Below, one piece after another: positions 6,291-13,396 of a stretch of 13,396 nt of DNA. Under the pieces are notes generated by a model that saw only the letters and a list, made by a program, of their open reading frames with translations, had not been told where the DNA came from and did not search any database. The stretch's first letter is position 1; each line of letters opens with the position of its first letter. The translations under genes and the position numbers were made by a program. The stretch is taken from positions 1 to 13,396 of the forward strand of contig JABJJH010000275.1 of NCBI GenBank assembly GCA_018660965.1, given 5' to 3'. The DNA comes from Rhodospirillaceae bacterium. GTDB taxonomy: Bacteria > Pseudomonadota > Alphaproteobacteria > UBA8366 > GCA-2717185.

Positions 6291-6306
6291 GCGCCCGACC
6301 GGGCGC
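6291..6306 (-). terminator. GC-rich hairpin after the exporter operon
   Basis: GCGCCC (6291-6296) and GGGCGC (6301-6306) form a perfect six-pair GC stem with a 4-base loop, beginning five bases beyond the adaptor stop codon. On the minus strand it is followed by CTTGATC, only a weak T-tract. It may end or attenuate the ABC exporter transcript before the LLM oxidoreductase gene. Confidence 0.45.
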
Positions 6307-6311
6307 GCGCC

Positions 6312-7526
6312 TCACCGTGAGACGACGCGGGCGCCATTTTGTACCCGGTCCGCAGGATGCAGAACGACGACGACACCTTCTGCAAGACCATCGACAACTT
6401 CCGCTTCGTGGGCGTTGCGATGACCGACCTTGACCCGCTGCAATCGAACCCGACCGTCCACGACCATGAAAACAGCCCAATCGCCGCCGTCGCGGAACAG
6501 CGCGCCCACCGGCGCCTTTATAACGTTGTCGGAACGCCACACCGCGATCCGAACCTCGACCCGGTAGCCGTGCCCCAGACGACCCCAGGCGGTCGCCAAA
6601 TCAATGGGGTCGATGACGACGTTCACCCGCTGCTCCTCGACGCCCAACGCCGATATTTTCGTAAACCCGAAGGGCTCCACGCGGCGCACACGTCCGTTCA
6701 AGACGGCGCCGCCGCCCCATTGTTCGACTCGCACGGGATCGCCTGCTTTCACCTTGACCGCGTCACCGGACAGCAAATCCACCACGACTTCCAGGTTTCC
6801 CGGGTCGCCGACTTCCAATAATGGTTCGCCCGCCCGCACGATTCCCGCACTTTTATGCAGTATCCGCAATACGCGGCCATCGACCGGCGCGATCACGGGC
6901 GCGCAACAATGTGGGTTTTCGGATACGTCGTCCGCCTCGGCGCCCGCTTCGATGAGCGACGCCCGCGCGGTTTCCAACTCGAAACTTCGCACCTGCACCG
7001 CCGCCCGCGCCGTGGCCAACGCCGCGGTGCGGGTGCGTGTTTCCAGCACGGCGCGGTCGAGCGCACTTTGCGAAATGGTCCTTTTTTTCACCAGTTCACG
7101 GGCGCGCTTCAACTCCGCCTTCGCGAAATCAAGCTCCGCCTTCGCGCGGTCTCGCTCCGCAGCGGCCAACGACAACGCGGCCTCCGCCGCTTTCGCGCGC
7201 GCTTCGGCCTGACTACGCGATCGTCGATCCAGAAACGTCGGGTCACTCGGCTCTATGGTCGCCAGCACGGTGACCCCGCCCGTGACCTCGTCGCCGACCT
7301 TGGCCACGATGCGGCGCGCCTGACCCGCGACCGGCGCGGAGACCACGTAAACTTCGCGCACCCGCGTCTTGCCTTCGTCATCGACGGTGACCGATAACGG
7401 TCCGCGCGTGATTGTTTCCAGATCGACGGGAATCGCGCGGGGCCAGAACAACATGGCGAGCGATCCGGAGAGGATAAGTCCGATAACGGTCCACAAGGCC
7501 CATCTACGTGTGTTCATACCGGTCAT
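6312..7526 (-). CDS. HlyD/RND-type periplasmic adaptor (membrane fusion protein) of an ABC exporter
   Basis: A 404-aa protein. Residues 9-28 are one inner-membrane anchor. Residues 43-95 are the first half of a lipoyl/barrel-sandwich domain (VVSAPVAGQARRIVAKVGD). Residues 101-197 form an Ala/Glu/Arg-rich helical hairpin. Residues 208-240 are the second lipoyl half (APVIAPVDGRVLRI). Beta-barrel and membrane-proximal domains follow. The protein should bridge the inner-membrane permease to an outer-membrane channel. The ATG overlaps the permease stop as ATGA, indicating translational coupling. AAGGGA is very close to this ATG and better spaced for a second ATG at 7517, so either may be used. A Cys207-Cys208 pair sits at the coiled-coil/lipoyl junction. 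No outer-membrane TolC-type gene is in the window. Confidence 0.92.
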   Translation of the reverse strand: MTGMNTRRWALWTVIGLILSGSLAMLFWPRAIPVDLETITRGPLSVTVDDEGKTRVREVYVVSAPVAGQARRIVAKVGDEVTGGVTVLATIEPSDPTFLDRRSRSQAEARAKAAEAALSLAAAERDRAKAELDFAKAELKRARELVKKRTISQSALDRAVLETRTRTAALATARAAVQVRSFELETARASLIEAGAEADDVSENPHCCAPVIAPVDGRVLRILHKSAGIVRAGEPLLEVGDPGNLEVVVDLLSGDAVKVKAGDPVRVEQWGGGAVLNGRVRRVEPFGFTKISALGVEEQRVNVVIDPIDLATAWGRLGHGYRVEVRIAVWRSDNVIKAPVGALFRDGGDWAVFMVVDGRVRLQRVKVGHRNAHEAEVVDGLAEGVVVVLHPADRVQNGARVVSR

Positions 7527-9880
7527 TCCCTTGTTTTCAACACGCCGATCAGGTCCAGCGCGCCGATGCGCCCCCAGATGGCCGCTGCCGAAAATATGTA
7601 GGCCCCGAGGATAACGACCGTCGTAACGCCGATGGTTGACGGTTCAATGTACAGCGGAATTCGATACAAATCGGTTTCGAACAATTGCGTCATTATCCAC
7701 GACAGCCCCATCCCGAACGCGCCGCCGACCGGCAGGGCGACCAGCGTCAACAGCGCCAATTCACCCAACAGGACATATGATATCTCGAGCGTCGAAAACC
7801 CCAGGACCCGAAGGCTCGCCAATTCGCGTCCGCGTTCGGATAAAGAGATGCGGGCGCTGTTGTACGTTACGCCGAACGCCAGCGTCCCGGCGAACAGAAT
7901 ATAAAACCCGACCATGAAATTAATCGTGTCCGCCAACGTTTCGCGAAAGCTGTTGATGATGGCGGAGCGAAACGCCGCCCCGGCGACCATCGGCGTGTTC
8001 TTCAGCGCCCTGTTCAACGGATCGAAATACGCCGAATCGGCCAGAATATAGGCGCCGGAGATGCGCGGACCTTCCCGCATCAAGCCATTCAGTGTGGACA
8101 GCCGCATGTAGGACGGCGTTCCAAGATAGGTTTCGAACATCGACGTGATGGGGGCGCGCAGCACCGGGCGGCGCCCTTCCAGAACCTCGATTGTCACAAC
8201 ATCGCCGAGTTTAGCACCCAGCAATTCGGCCAGTTTCGTGGACATCGTCAATCCGTTTTCGGCCAGGGCGACTGGTGTGTCATGCGCATCCAACACCACA
8301 TCAAGCCGGGGTTCGGCCACGGCTCCCACCAACACCTCCCGCCTTTCCCGTCGCCCGAACCGGTAGCGCACCGGCGTCGCGCGGTACGGCTCGACGGCTT
8401 GAACGCCGGGCAGACGCGCCAGGGCGTGCGCGGCGCGGCGGGACCTTGCCTCGGCGAAGGTGACGCGGACATCGTATTTCTGGGCATGCTCAAAGGTTCT
8501 CACCACGATATGTTCGACCGCATCCAGCCAATGCAGGGACATCAACAGGACGGCGAACGACAACGCGACGCCGATCACCGTCAGCATCGTGCGAATGGGC
8601 CGCCGCAAGGTCTGGCGCACAATCATGGCGGTTAGCGTATCGAAGGCACGCGATTCGCCAATGCGTTGGATCAAGCCCTTCGTATAGAGTGTCGGAGACG
8701 CCGGCGTCATCGCCACGGCGGGCGCAATGGATGCCGCCCGCGATATTGCATTCCACACACCCAGCATCGCCGCCAGAATGCTGACCCCCGCGGCAATCCC
8801 GGCGTCGGCCACGTTGAACCGGTAATACAGCACCGGGAACCGATAAAACTGGGTGTAAATTTCGGTAATTTCCCGACCAAGCCAGGCCCCGAACAGCGCG
8901 CCCACAATGACCCCCGACACCGAAATCGCCAAAACGAGTTTCAGGTAATGCCACCCAACCGCCGCGTTCGTATACCCGAACGCCTTCAGCAATCCGATCT
9001 GTTCGCGTTCCGTTGCGATCAGCCGGGAAATGACCGTGTTAAGCAGAAACGCGGACACGCCCAGAAAGATCGTGGGCAGGACAGTCGCCATTGTCCGCAA
9101 CTGGTCAATGTCGCTCGACAAAAACCAATGCGACGTCTGATCCTTTCGTTCGATGGCGCCGACACCGCCGTAACGTTCCAGGACACTATCCAGACGTTTC
9201 AACACATCCGTCGTGTTCGCGCCGCGCGCCAGGATTATCGAAACGTCGTTGAACGCTCCGTCCAGATCGAAGGCCGCCGCCAAAGCGGGCCGGTTCATCC
9301 AGACGACTCCAAAGCGCCGGTCGTCCGGCATCAATGCGCCCGGCGCAATCGAATACACATATTCCGGCGACAGCGCGACGCCGACGATGTCGAGACGCCG
9401 TTTCTTTCCGTTCAACGTGGCGTGAAAAAAATCACCCGCTTCGAAATCATGCGCGCCCGCGAACGCCTCGTTGATGACGACTTCGCCAGGATGGCCCGGC
9501 GCGGGCGCCCGACCGCGCCGGATGACGACGCCGTTCAGCCCGGTGGGACCCGGCAGGGAAATCAAGCGGCCGGACGCCGGCTCGCCAAGCCCGGCAATGT
9601 CGAGCGTGACATCCTTGACGATACGGGCCTGGGACCAGCGGACGCCCGGAATCGATTGCACCCGCGCCAAAATCCGGTCCGGGGCGCGCGTCACCGTTGC
9701 GAAAATATCGGCAAATCGTTGACGTTCATAAAACGCGCCGCGCGTTTCCTCCAACGCATGCATTGTCCCGAACGACATGACAAAGGTTGCCGCGCCCGCC
9801 GCGATCACGAACATGATGGCGACCGCCATACCCTTGATCCGCCACAAATCCCGCGCGAGTTTTCGATCCAGGGCCGTCAT
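7523..9880 (-). CDS. ABC exporter permease with two FtsX domains (MacB/LolC-like)
   Basis: A 785-aa inner-membrane protein counted from ATG 9880. TM1 is about residues 18-37. A large periplasmic domain (about 40-260) follows, then FtsX unit 1 with three helices (about 266-287, 314-338, 358-380). Another helix (about 428-448), a second periplasmic domain (450-640) and FtsX unit 2 (about 651-780, three helices) complete it. That makes eight helices as two repeats of the MacB-like four-helix plan. The motif EREQIGLLKAFGYT and its counterpart SERGRELASLRVLGFS are the cytoplasmic coupling segments that contact the ATPase. An upstream in-frame extension to 9955 would overlap the ATPase gene; GGTGAG ahead of 9880 supports the chosen start. 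Likely role: mechanotransmission-type export or lipid/peptide extrusion. Substrate unknown. Confidence 0.92.
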   Translation of the reverse strand: MTALDRKLARDLWRIKGMAVAIMFVIAAGAATFVMSFGTMHALEETRGAFYERQRFADIFATVTRAPDRILARVQSIPGVRWSQARIVKDVTLDIAGLGEPASGRLISLPGPTGLNGVVIRRGRAPAPGHPGEVVINEAFAGAHDFEAGDFFHATLNGKKRRLDIVGVALSPEYVYSIAPGALMPDDRRFGVVWMNRPALAAAFDLDGAFNDVSIILARGANTTDVLKRLDSVLERYGGVGAIERKDQTSHWFLSSDIDQLRTMATVLPTIFLGVSAFLLNTVISRLIATEREQIGLLKAFGYTNAAVGWHYLKLVLAISVSGVIVGALFGAWLGREITEIYTQFYRFPVLYYRFNVADAGIAAGVSILAAMLGVWNAISRAASIAPAVAMTPASPTLYTKGLIQRIGESRAFDTLTAMIVRQTLRRPIRTMLTVIGVALSFAVLLMSLHWLDAVEHIVVRTFEHAQKYDVRVTFAEARSRRAAHALARLPGVQAVEPYRATPVRYRFGRRERREVLVGAVAEPRLDVVLDAHDTPVALAENGLTMSTKLAELLGAKLGDVVTIEVLEGRRPVLRAPITSMFETYLGTPSYMRLSTLNGLMREGPRISGAYILADSAYFDPLNRALKNTPMVAGAAFRSAIINSFRETLADTINFMVGFYILFAGTLAFGVTYNSARISLSERGRELASLRVLGFSTLEISYVLLGELALLTLVALPVGGAFGMGLSWIMTQLFETDLYRIPLYIEPSTIGVTTVVILGAYIFSAAAIWGRIGALDLIGVLKTRE

Positions 9881-9890
9881 GTTCACGCAC

Positions 9891-10643
9891 TCACCAATGA
9901 ACGTCGCGGGCCGAACACCGCCGCGCATTTTCGACGATTGACGCAATCCGGCCATCCGCGAGCGACGCCACCCGGTCGGCGATGCCCGCGATCGCGGCGT
10001 TATGGGTAATAAGCGCCGTCGCCGAACCCAATTCCCGGTTCACCGTTTCGATGGCTTCCAGAACGACAATGCCGGTCGTGCTGTCCAGGGCGCCGGTTGG
10101 TTCATCGCACAGCAGGATATCAGGGCGTTTCGCGATGGCGCGCGCAATCGCGACACGTTGCTGTTCCCCACCCGAGAGCTGGGCTGGAAAATGATTCCGC
10201 CGGTCGCCGAGCCCGACGAGATCAAGCGCATCGTCCGGGCGCATGGGACTGGTTGCGATTTCAGTCACTAGCGACACGTTTTCCCGCGCCGTCAAACTGG
10301 GAATCAAATTATAAAATTGAAATACGAACCCGACATGATCGCGACGAAACTGCGTCAGGGCGCGGTCGTCGAAGGCGGTCAGTTCGGCGCTGTCGAAAAA
10401 CACTTCACCGCTGGTCGGAAAATCCAGTCCCCCCAGGATGTTCAACAACGTGGACTTGCCGCTACCCGACGGCCCCAGAAGCACGACGAGTTCACCGCTG
10501 AATAACGTGAAATCGACCTCGCGCAGCGCGTGAACTTCCAAATCGCCCATATTATAGGTCTTCGATATGTGCGCCGCGCGAAGCACCGGTCGCCTGATGT
10601 TCGGCGATTCCTCGTCCAATCGATGTTCGGCGGGCTCGGTCAT
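9891..10643 (-). CDS. ABC transporter ATPase, MacB/LolD-type
   Basis: A 250-aa cytoplasmic ATPase. Walker A is GPSGSGKST (57-65), the Q-loop Gln is 109, the signature LSGGEQQR is 156-163, Walker B is ILLCDE (176-181) with the following PTGALD, and the switch His is 214. All key residues are present, so it should be active. PTGALDS and the HALREVDF segment place it in the LolD/MacB/FtsE group that partners with FtsX-type permeases. It is the first gene of a three-gene minus-strand operon, ending ten bases before the permease start. The ATG at 10641-10643 has no strong binding site. The promoter should lie in the 102-base divergent region shared with the four-helix membrane protein, but I could not identify it. 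Confidence 0.95.
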   Translation of the reverse strand: MTEPAEHRLDEESPNIRRPVLRAAHISKTYNMGDLEVHALREVDFTLFSGELVVLLGPSGSGKSTLLNILGGLDFPTSGEVFFDSAELTAFDDRALTQFRRDHVGFVFQFYNLIPSLTARENVSLVTEIATSPMRPDDALDLVGLGDRRNHFPAQLSGGEQQRVAIARAIAKRPDILLCDEPTGALDSTTGIVVLEAIETVNRELGSATALITHNAAIAGIADRVASLADGRIASIVENARRCSARDVHW

Positions 10644-10745
10644 ATCGGTTTCAGCGTACCGGCATTCAATTTCACGGGCAACCGGGACTGGTTTTGATCT
10701 ACAGTGTATTCAGATGTCTCGACACCATGGAATGGATGGCCGGTA

Positions 10746-11201
10746 ATGGACGATCTGGTTTTCGCGCGCGCAATCCATGTTGTCGCAATTGTCGCATGGA
10801 TCGGCGGGTTGGCCCTGGAAACAATGGTCATCTTGCCCATCGCCGCGTCACCCGAAACGCCGCCGGGGTTGTTCGAGCGGACTGAACGGCTGTTTGCGCC
10901 CATCGCGCGCATCGCGGTTCTATTGGCGGGCGCGTCCGGCTTTTACATGGTGCATGCGCTTGACGCGTGGGGCCGTTACAGCGACGCCGGTTTCTGGTGG
11001 ATGCACGCGATGACGGCGATCTGGGTGCTGTTCACCCTGGTGTTGTTCGTGCTGGAGCCCTGGTTCCTGCACGCGTGGTTCCAGCGCCGTATGTCGGAAG
11101 CCCCGGTCGCGACGATGACGCTAATCCAACGGTTACATTGGGTGCTGCTGAGCGTCAGTACGATTACGGTGTTCGGCGCCGTCGTGGGGTCGCACGGGTA
11201 A
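10746..11201 (+). CDS. Four-helix membrane protein, CopD-like, possibly heme- or copper-binding
   Basis: A 151-aa inner-membrane protein with helices at about residues 6-28, 51-72, 82-105 and 126-148. The opening RAIHVVAIVAWIGG matches the H-x-x-x-x-x-x-WIGG first-helix pattern seen in CopD-like and HemJ-like membrane proteins, where the His can bind heme or metal. Other histidines near helix ends are His70, His87, His109, His131 and His150. The start ATG 10746 is chosen over 10704 because family similarity begins at MDDLVFARAI; the binding site is weak (GGATGG). It is transcribed away from the exporter operon and ends nine bases from the convergent VWA gene. A role in copper handling or as a small b-type cytochrome is inference. 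Confidence 0.8.
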   Translation: MDDLVFARAIHVVAIVAWIGGLALETMVILPIAASPETPPGLFERTERLFAPIARIAVLLAGASGFYMVHALDAWGRYSDAGFWWMHAMTAIWVLFTLVLFVLEPWFLHAWFQRRMSEAPVATMTLIQRLHWVLLSVSTITVFGAVVGSHG

Positions 11202-11210
11202 GGACGGGGA

Positions 11211-12581
11211 TCAGGCCCGGAAATACGTTTTCAGAACGTCGTTGATGATGCGTTCCAGATCCTTGACCGTGCTGCAATGTTGCGCGACATGACAGAACGC
11301 CTTGTAGCGCAACATCTCGGAATCGCCGGTGCCCCAGAACGTCTCGGGTTCAGGGTTCAGCCAGATCACCGATTTCGCGCGATCATGGATGATTCGCATC
11401 AGATCCGTGCGCGGGTCGGTATTGTTCGACCGACCGTCGCCCAGAATGACCACGGTGGTGCGCCGGTCGATTGAATCGAGGGAATTCTCGGTGAAATCCG
11501 CCAGGGACCGACCGTAATCGGTCGGGCGGAAGCCCACTTTTTCCAGAATTTCCGGAATGCCCTGCTCAACCTCTTTGTGTTCAAGGATATCGCTGATTTC
11601 GATCAGATTGCCGGAAAACGCAAACGCGCGCAGCGTCGCGATCACCTCGTTCAGCGAATAAAGGAACAGCAGCAGGAACCGCGCGGACGCCGCCACCGAT
11701 CCGGACACATCGCAGATGGCGACAATTTTCGGCCGGTCGATTTTGGTTTGTTTCCAGATCGTCTCGAACGGGATCCCGTCATGGGCCATGTTTTTGCGCA
11801 GCGTGCGGCGCACGTCGAGAACGCCCCGCTTGGTGTGTTTGCGGCGCTTGGCGTATTTGGTGGCGAGCTGTTTGGCCATGCGGCGCACGATGCGATGCAT
11901 GCGCTTGGCGTCGCGCGGGTCAATAGCGCCCAGGCGCGTTTCGAGCAGGAATTCCTCGCGCAATTGTTCGCCGGCGTTGCGCGCGTAAAGCTCGAACTGC
12001 CGGTTGATGTATTGGCGCGCTTCTTCGAACAGATAGCGCCGCCCCTGTTCCAACCGCTGCGCTAGGTCGCCCGCGGCTTCATCCTCGGCCCGTTTCAGTC
12101 GCAGGATCAGCATTTCCAGGTCGCGCAATCCCATTTTGTCGAGGATGCGCCGCGTGAACAGTCCGCGCTGGGTGCCGAAACGGATATTGGCGACGTTGGC
12201 TTCATTGGCGGCGCGCTCCATCGCCTGCGCCATGTCGCTCGCCGAACCGTCCAGCACCAGTTGCGCCAGTTCCTGGTCGCCGATGAGGTCCCGGTCGCTT
12301 TCCGACACGTTACTGTCGTCGGGCTTGTCGTCATTCGCACTATCGTTGTCGCGCCGGTCCTGAAATTCTTCGCGGGTGAAGAACATGTCGAAGCATTCTT
12401 CGAACGACCCGACTTCTTCTTCCGATTTCGCCAAGGCCACGCAAAGCGCATCCTTCAGGAATTCGCGATCGCCATACCCGACCGTATCGACGGTTTCATG
12501 GGCGTCAATCGCTTCGGCGGGAGAAATCCGCACGTCCATGGACCGCAGGGCCCGGAAAAAATTTTCTAACGTCTGTTGCAT
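11211..12581 (-). CDS. VWA-domain protein, CoxE-like
   Basis: A 456-aa cytoplasmic protein. The N-terminal helical region (1-70) is followed by an Asp/Ser-rich acidic linker (about 75-98), a long basic helical region (about 130-260, including KYAKRRKHTKRG), then a von Willebrand A domain from about 283. The MIDAS metal site is visible as Asp291-x-Ser293-x-Ser295 (CDVSGS), probably with Thr354 and Asp382 (GDGRSN). The CDVSGS form with RRTLRKN upstream is typical of CoxE/YehP-like proteins. In the best known case, CoxE works with the AAA+ protein CoxD in maturing the Mo/Cu active site of CO dehydrogenase; in other genomes such pairs serve unknown targets. The AAA+ gene lies 28 bases upstream on the same strand, so the two are probably co-expressed. 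Confidence 0.92.
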   Translation of the reverse strand: MQQTLENFFRALRSMDVRISPAEAIDAHETVDTVGYGDREFLKDALCVALAKSEEEVGSFEECFDMFFTREEFQDRRDNDSANDDKPDDSNVSESDRDLIGDQELAQLVLDGSASDMAQAMERAANEANVANIRFGTQRGLFTRRILDKMGLRDLEMLILRLKRAEDEAAGDLAQRLEQGRRYLFEEARQYINRQFELYARNAGEQLREEFLLETRLGAIDPRDAKRMHRIVRRMAKQLATKYAKRRKHTKRGVLDVRRTLRKNMAHDGIPFETIWKQTKIDRPKIVAICDVSGSVAASARFLLLFLYSLNEVIATLRAFAFSGNLIEISDILEHKEVEQGIPEILEKVGFRPTDYGRSLADFTENSLDSIDRRTTVVILGDGRSNNTDPRTDLMRIIHDRAKSVIWLNPEPETFWGTGDSEMLRYKAFCHVAQHCSTVKDLERIINDVLKTYFRA

Positions 12582-12609
12582 GAAGCCCGGTCCCGAAGTC
12601 GCCGTCGCG

Positions 12610-13396
12610 TCAAGCCTGTTTCGCTTTGCGGGTCAGTTCCGCGACATCCCGTTCAACGGTTTCGATATCCTGTTCGAATTTTAACAGAACGTTCAGCGTG
12701 TCGCGCACCATATCGATTTCCAGTGAATCCGCGTGCAGCAACATCAATACGCGCGCCCAGTCGATGGTTTCCGAGATCGACGGCAATTTTTTGAGGTCGA
12801 CTTCCCGCAAGGCCTGCACGAAGGCGACCAGTTGGCGTTGCAGGCGTTCTTCGATATTGGGGACGCGAGACGCCACGATGCGCCGTTCCAGCTTTTCGCC
12901 GGGCAGCGGTATGAACAGATGCAGGCAACGCCGTTTCAGGGCGTCGCCCATTTCGCGCATGTTGTTCGAGGTTAAAAACACCAACGGCGGCTTTGTCGCT
13001 TTGATCGTTCCGATTTCCGGGATCGTCACCTGGAATTCCGACAGAATTTCGAGCAAGAACGCTTCGAATTCTTCGTCCGATTTATCGACTTCGTCGATCA
13101 GCAACACCGCGCCGTGTTCCTGTCGCAACGCCTTCAACAAGGGGCGGGGCTCCAGAAACTGTTCGGAGAAAAACATGTCGCCGAAGTCGTGCAGCCGCTC
13201 CATGGATTCGTCCAACCCCTTGGTGTCGGACAAGGTGTCGCCCATCTTGTCTTTGAGGATTTGGGTGTAGAGGAGCTGTTTGCCGTATTTCCATTCGTAC
13301 AGCGCCTTGGATTCATCCAGTCCTTCGTAACACTGCATGCGGATCAGCGGCAGGCCGAGCCAATTCGCCGTGGACAGGGCTAATTCCGTCTTGCCA
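12610..13396 (-). CDS. MoxR/CoxD-like AAA+ ATPase (N-terminal end outside window)
   Basis: The frame is open to the window edge. The visible 261 residues start with GKTELA, the end of a Walker A motif, so only a short N-terminal part is missing. Walker B is VLLIDEVDKSDEEFEAFLLE, sensor 1 is FLTSNN, and an arginine-finger candidate is LKRRC. The segment after the P-loop (IRMQCYEGLDESKALYEW, with KYGKQLL) is characteristic of the CoxD branch of MoxR proteins. These AAA+ ATPases act as chaperones that insert metal cofactors or remodel complexes together with a VWA partner, here the CoxE-like gene 28 bases downstream. The stop is TGA at 12610-12612. Its upstream neighbours, which might reveal the client protein, are outside the window. 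Confidence 0.93.
   Translation of the reverse strand, partial: GKTELALSTANWLGLPLIRMQCYEGLDESKALYEWKYGKQLLYTQILKDKMGDTLSDTKGLDESMERLHDFGDMFFSEQFLEPRPLLKALRQEHGAVLLIDEVDKSDEEFEAFLLEILSEFQVTIPEIGTIKATKPPLVFLTSNNMREMGDALKRRCLHLFIPLPGEKLERRIVASRVPNIEERLQRQLVAFVQALREVDLKKLPSISETIDWARVLMLLHADSLEIDMVRDTLNVLLKFEQDIETVERDVAELTRKAKQA

Noticed and set aside
8666..10009. Long open frame (447 codons) on the plus strand opposite the permease and ATPase
   Set aside because: The translation is extremely rich in Arg, His, Gln and Pro with no domain pattern, and it lies fully antisense to genes with clear family motifs. It is a by-product of the codon bias of the opposite strand.
11577..12065. Plus-strand ORF (162 codons) opposite the VWA gene
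   Set aside because: Antisense to conserved VWA and helical regions; composition typical of a mirror frame.
1..13396. CRISPR arrays, insertion sequences, tRNA or rRNA genes
   Set aside because: No regularly spaced repeats, no transposase-like ORF, and no tRNA- or rRNA-like sequence seen on reading.

Overview
The window looks like ordinary chromosomal DNA of an alphaproteobacterium, most likely a Rhodospirillales-type organism. This rests on the moderately high GC content, the protein families present (DUF6165, tandem 275-aa universal stress protein, HspQ, class III cyclase), an FNR/FixK-type box and a CtrA-type box. I cannot name the genus. I see no rRNA, tRNA, CRISPR array, insertion sequence or phage gene. 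Thirteen CDSs are called with good support, two of them cut by the window edges, and one very short ORF is possible.

Layout, left to right. The 3' end of a class III adenylate/guanylate cyclase (+) meets a DUF6165 gene (-) tail to tail with a 10-base overlap. A 45-base divergent region holding a palindrome separates DUF6165 from a small Cys-rich zinc-ribbon-like protein (+), followed after 22 bases by a Rieske non-heme iron oxygenase (+). Next on the minus strand is an apparent two-gene unit: an unrecognised 358-aa soluble protein and a 79-aa two-helix membrane protein. A perfect CtrA-type box (TTAA-N7-TTAAC) lies 86 bases upstream of the first gene. A tandem UspA-family protein (-) follows, with an FNR-type box about 65 bases upstream of its start. 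That box sits in a 357-base gap shared with hspQ (+) and a possible 25-codon ORF.

The right half is mostly minus strand. It holds an LLM-class flavin oxidoreductase and a compact exporter operon, transcribed in the order ABC ATPase, 8-helix double-FtsX permease, HlyD-type periplasmic adaptor (10-base gap, then a 4-base ATGA overlap). A hairpin follows the adaptor gene. A small four-helix His-rich membrane protein (+) is divergent from the exporter. At the right edge is a MoxR/CoxD-like AAA+ ATPase (cut by the window end) followed by a CoxE-like VWA protein, a classic chaperone-type pair.

No single spectacular system is evident. The observations most worth following are the predicted CtrA control of the unrecognised two-gene unit, the predicted oxygen-dependent control of the stress protein, the self-contained tripartite exporter with no outer-membrane channel gene beside it, and the CoxD/CoxE pair with no CO dehydrogenase gene in view.
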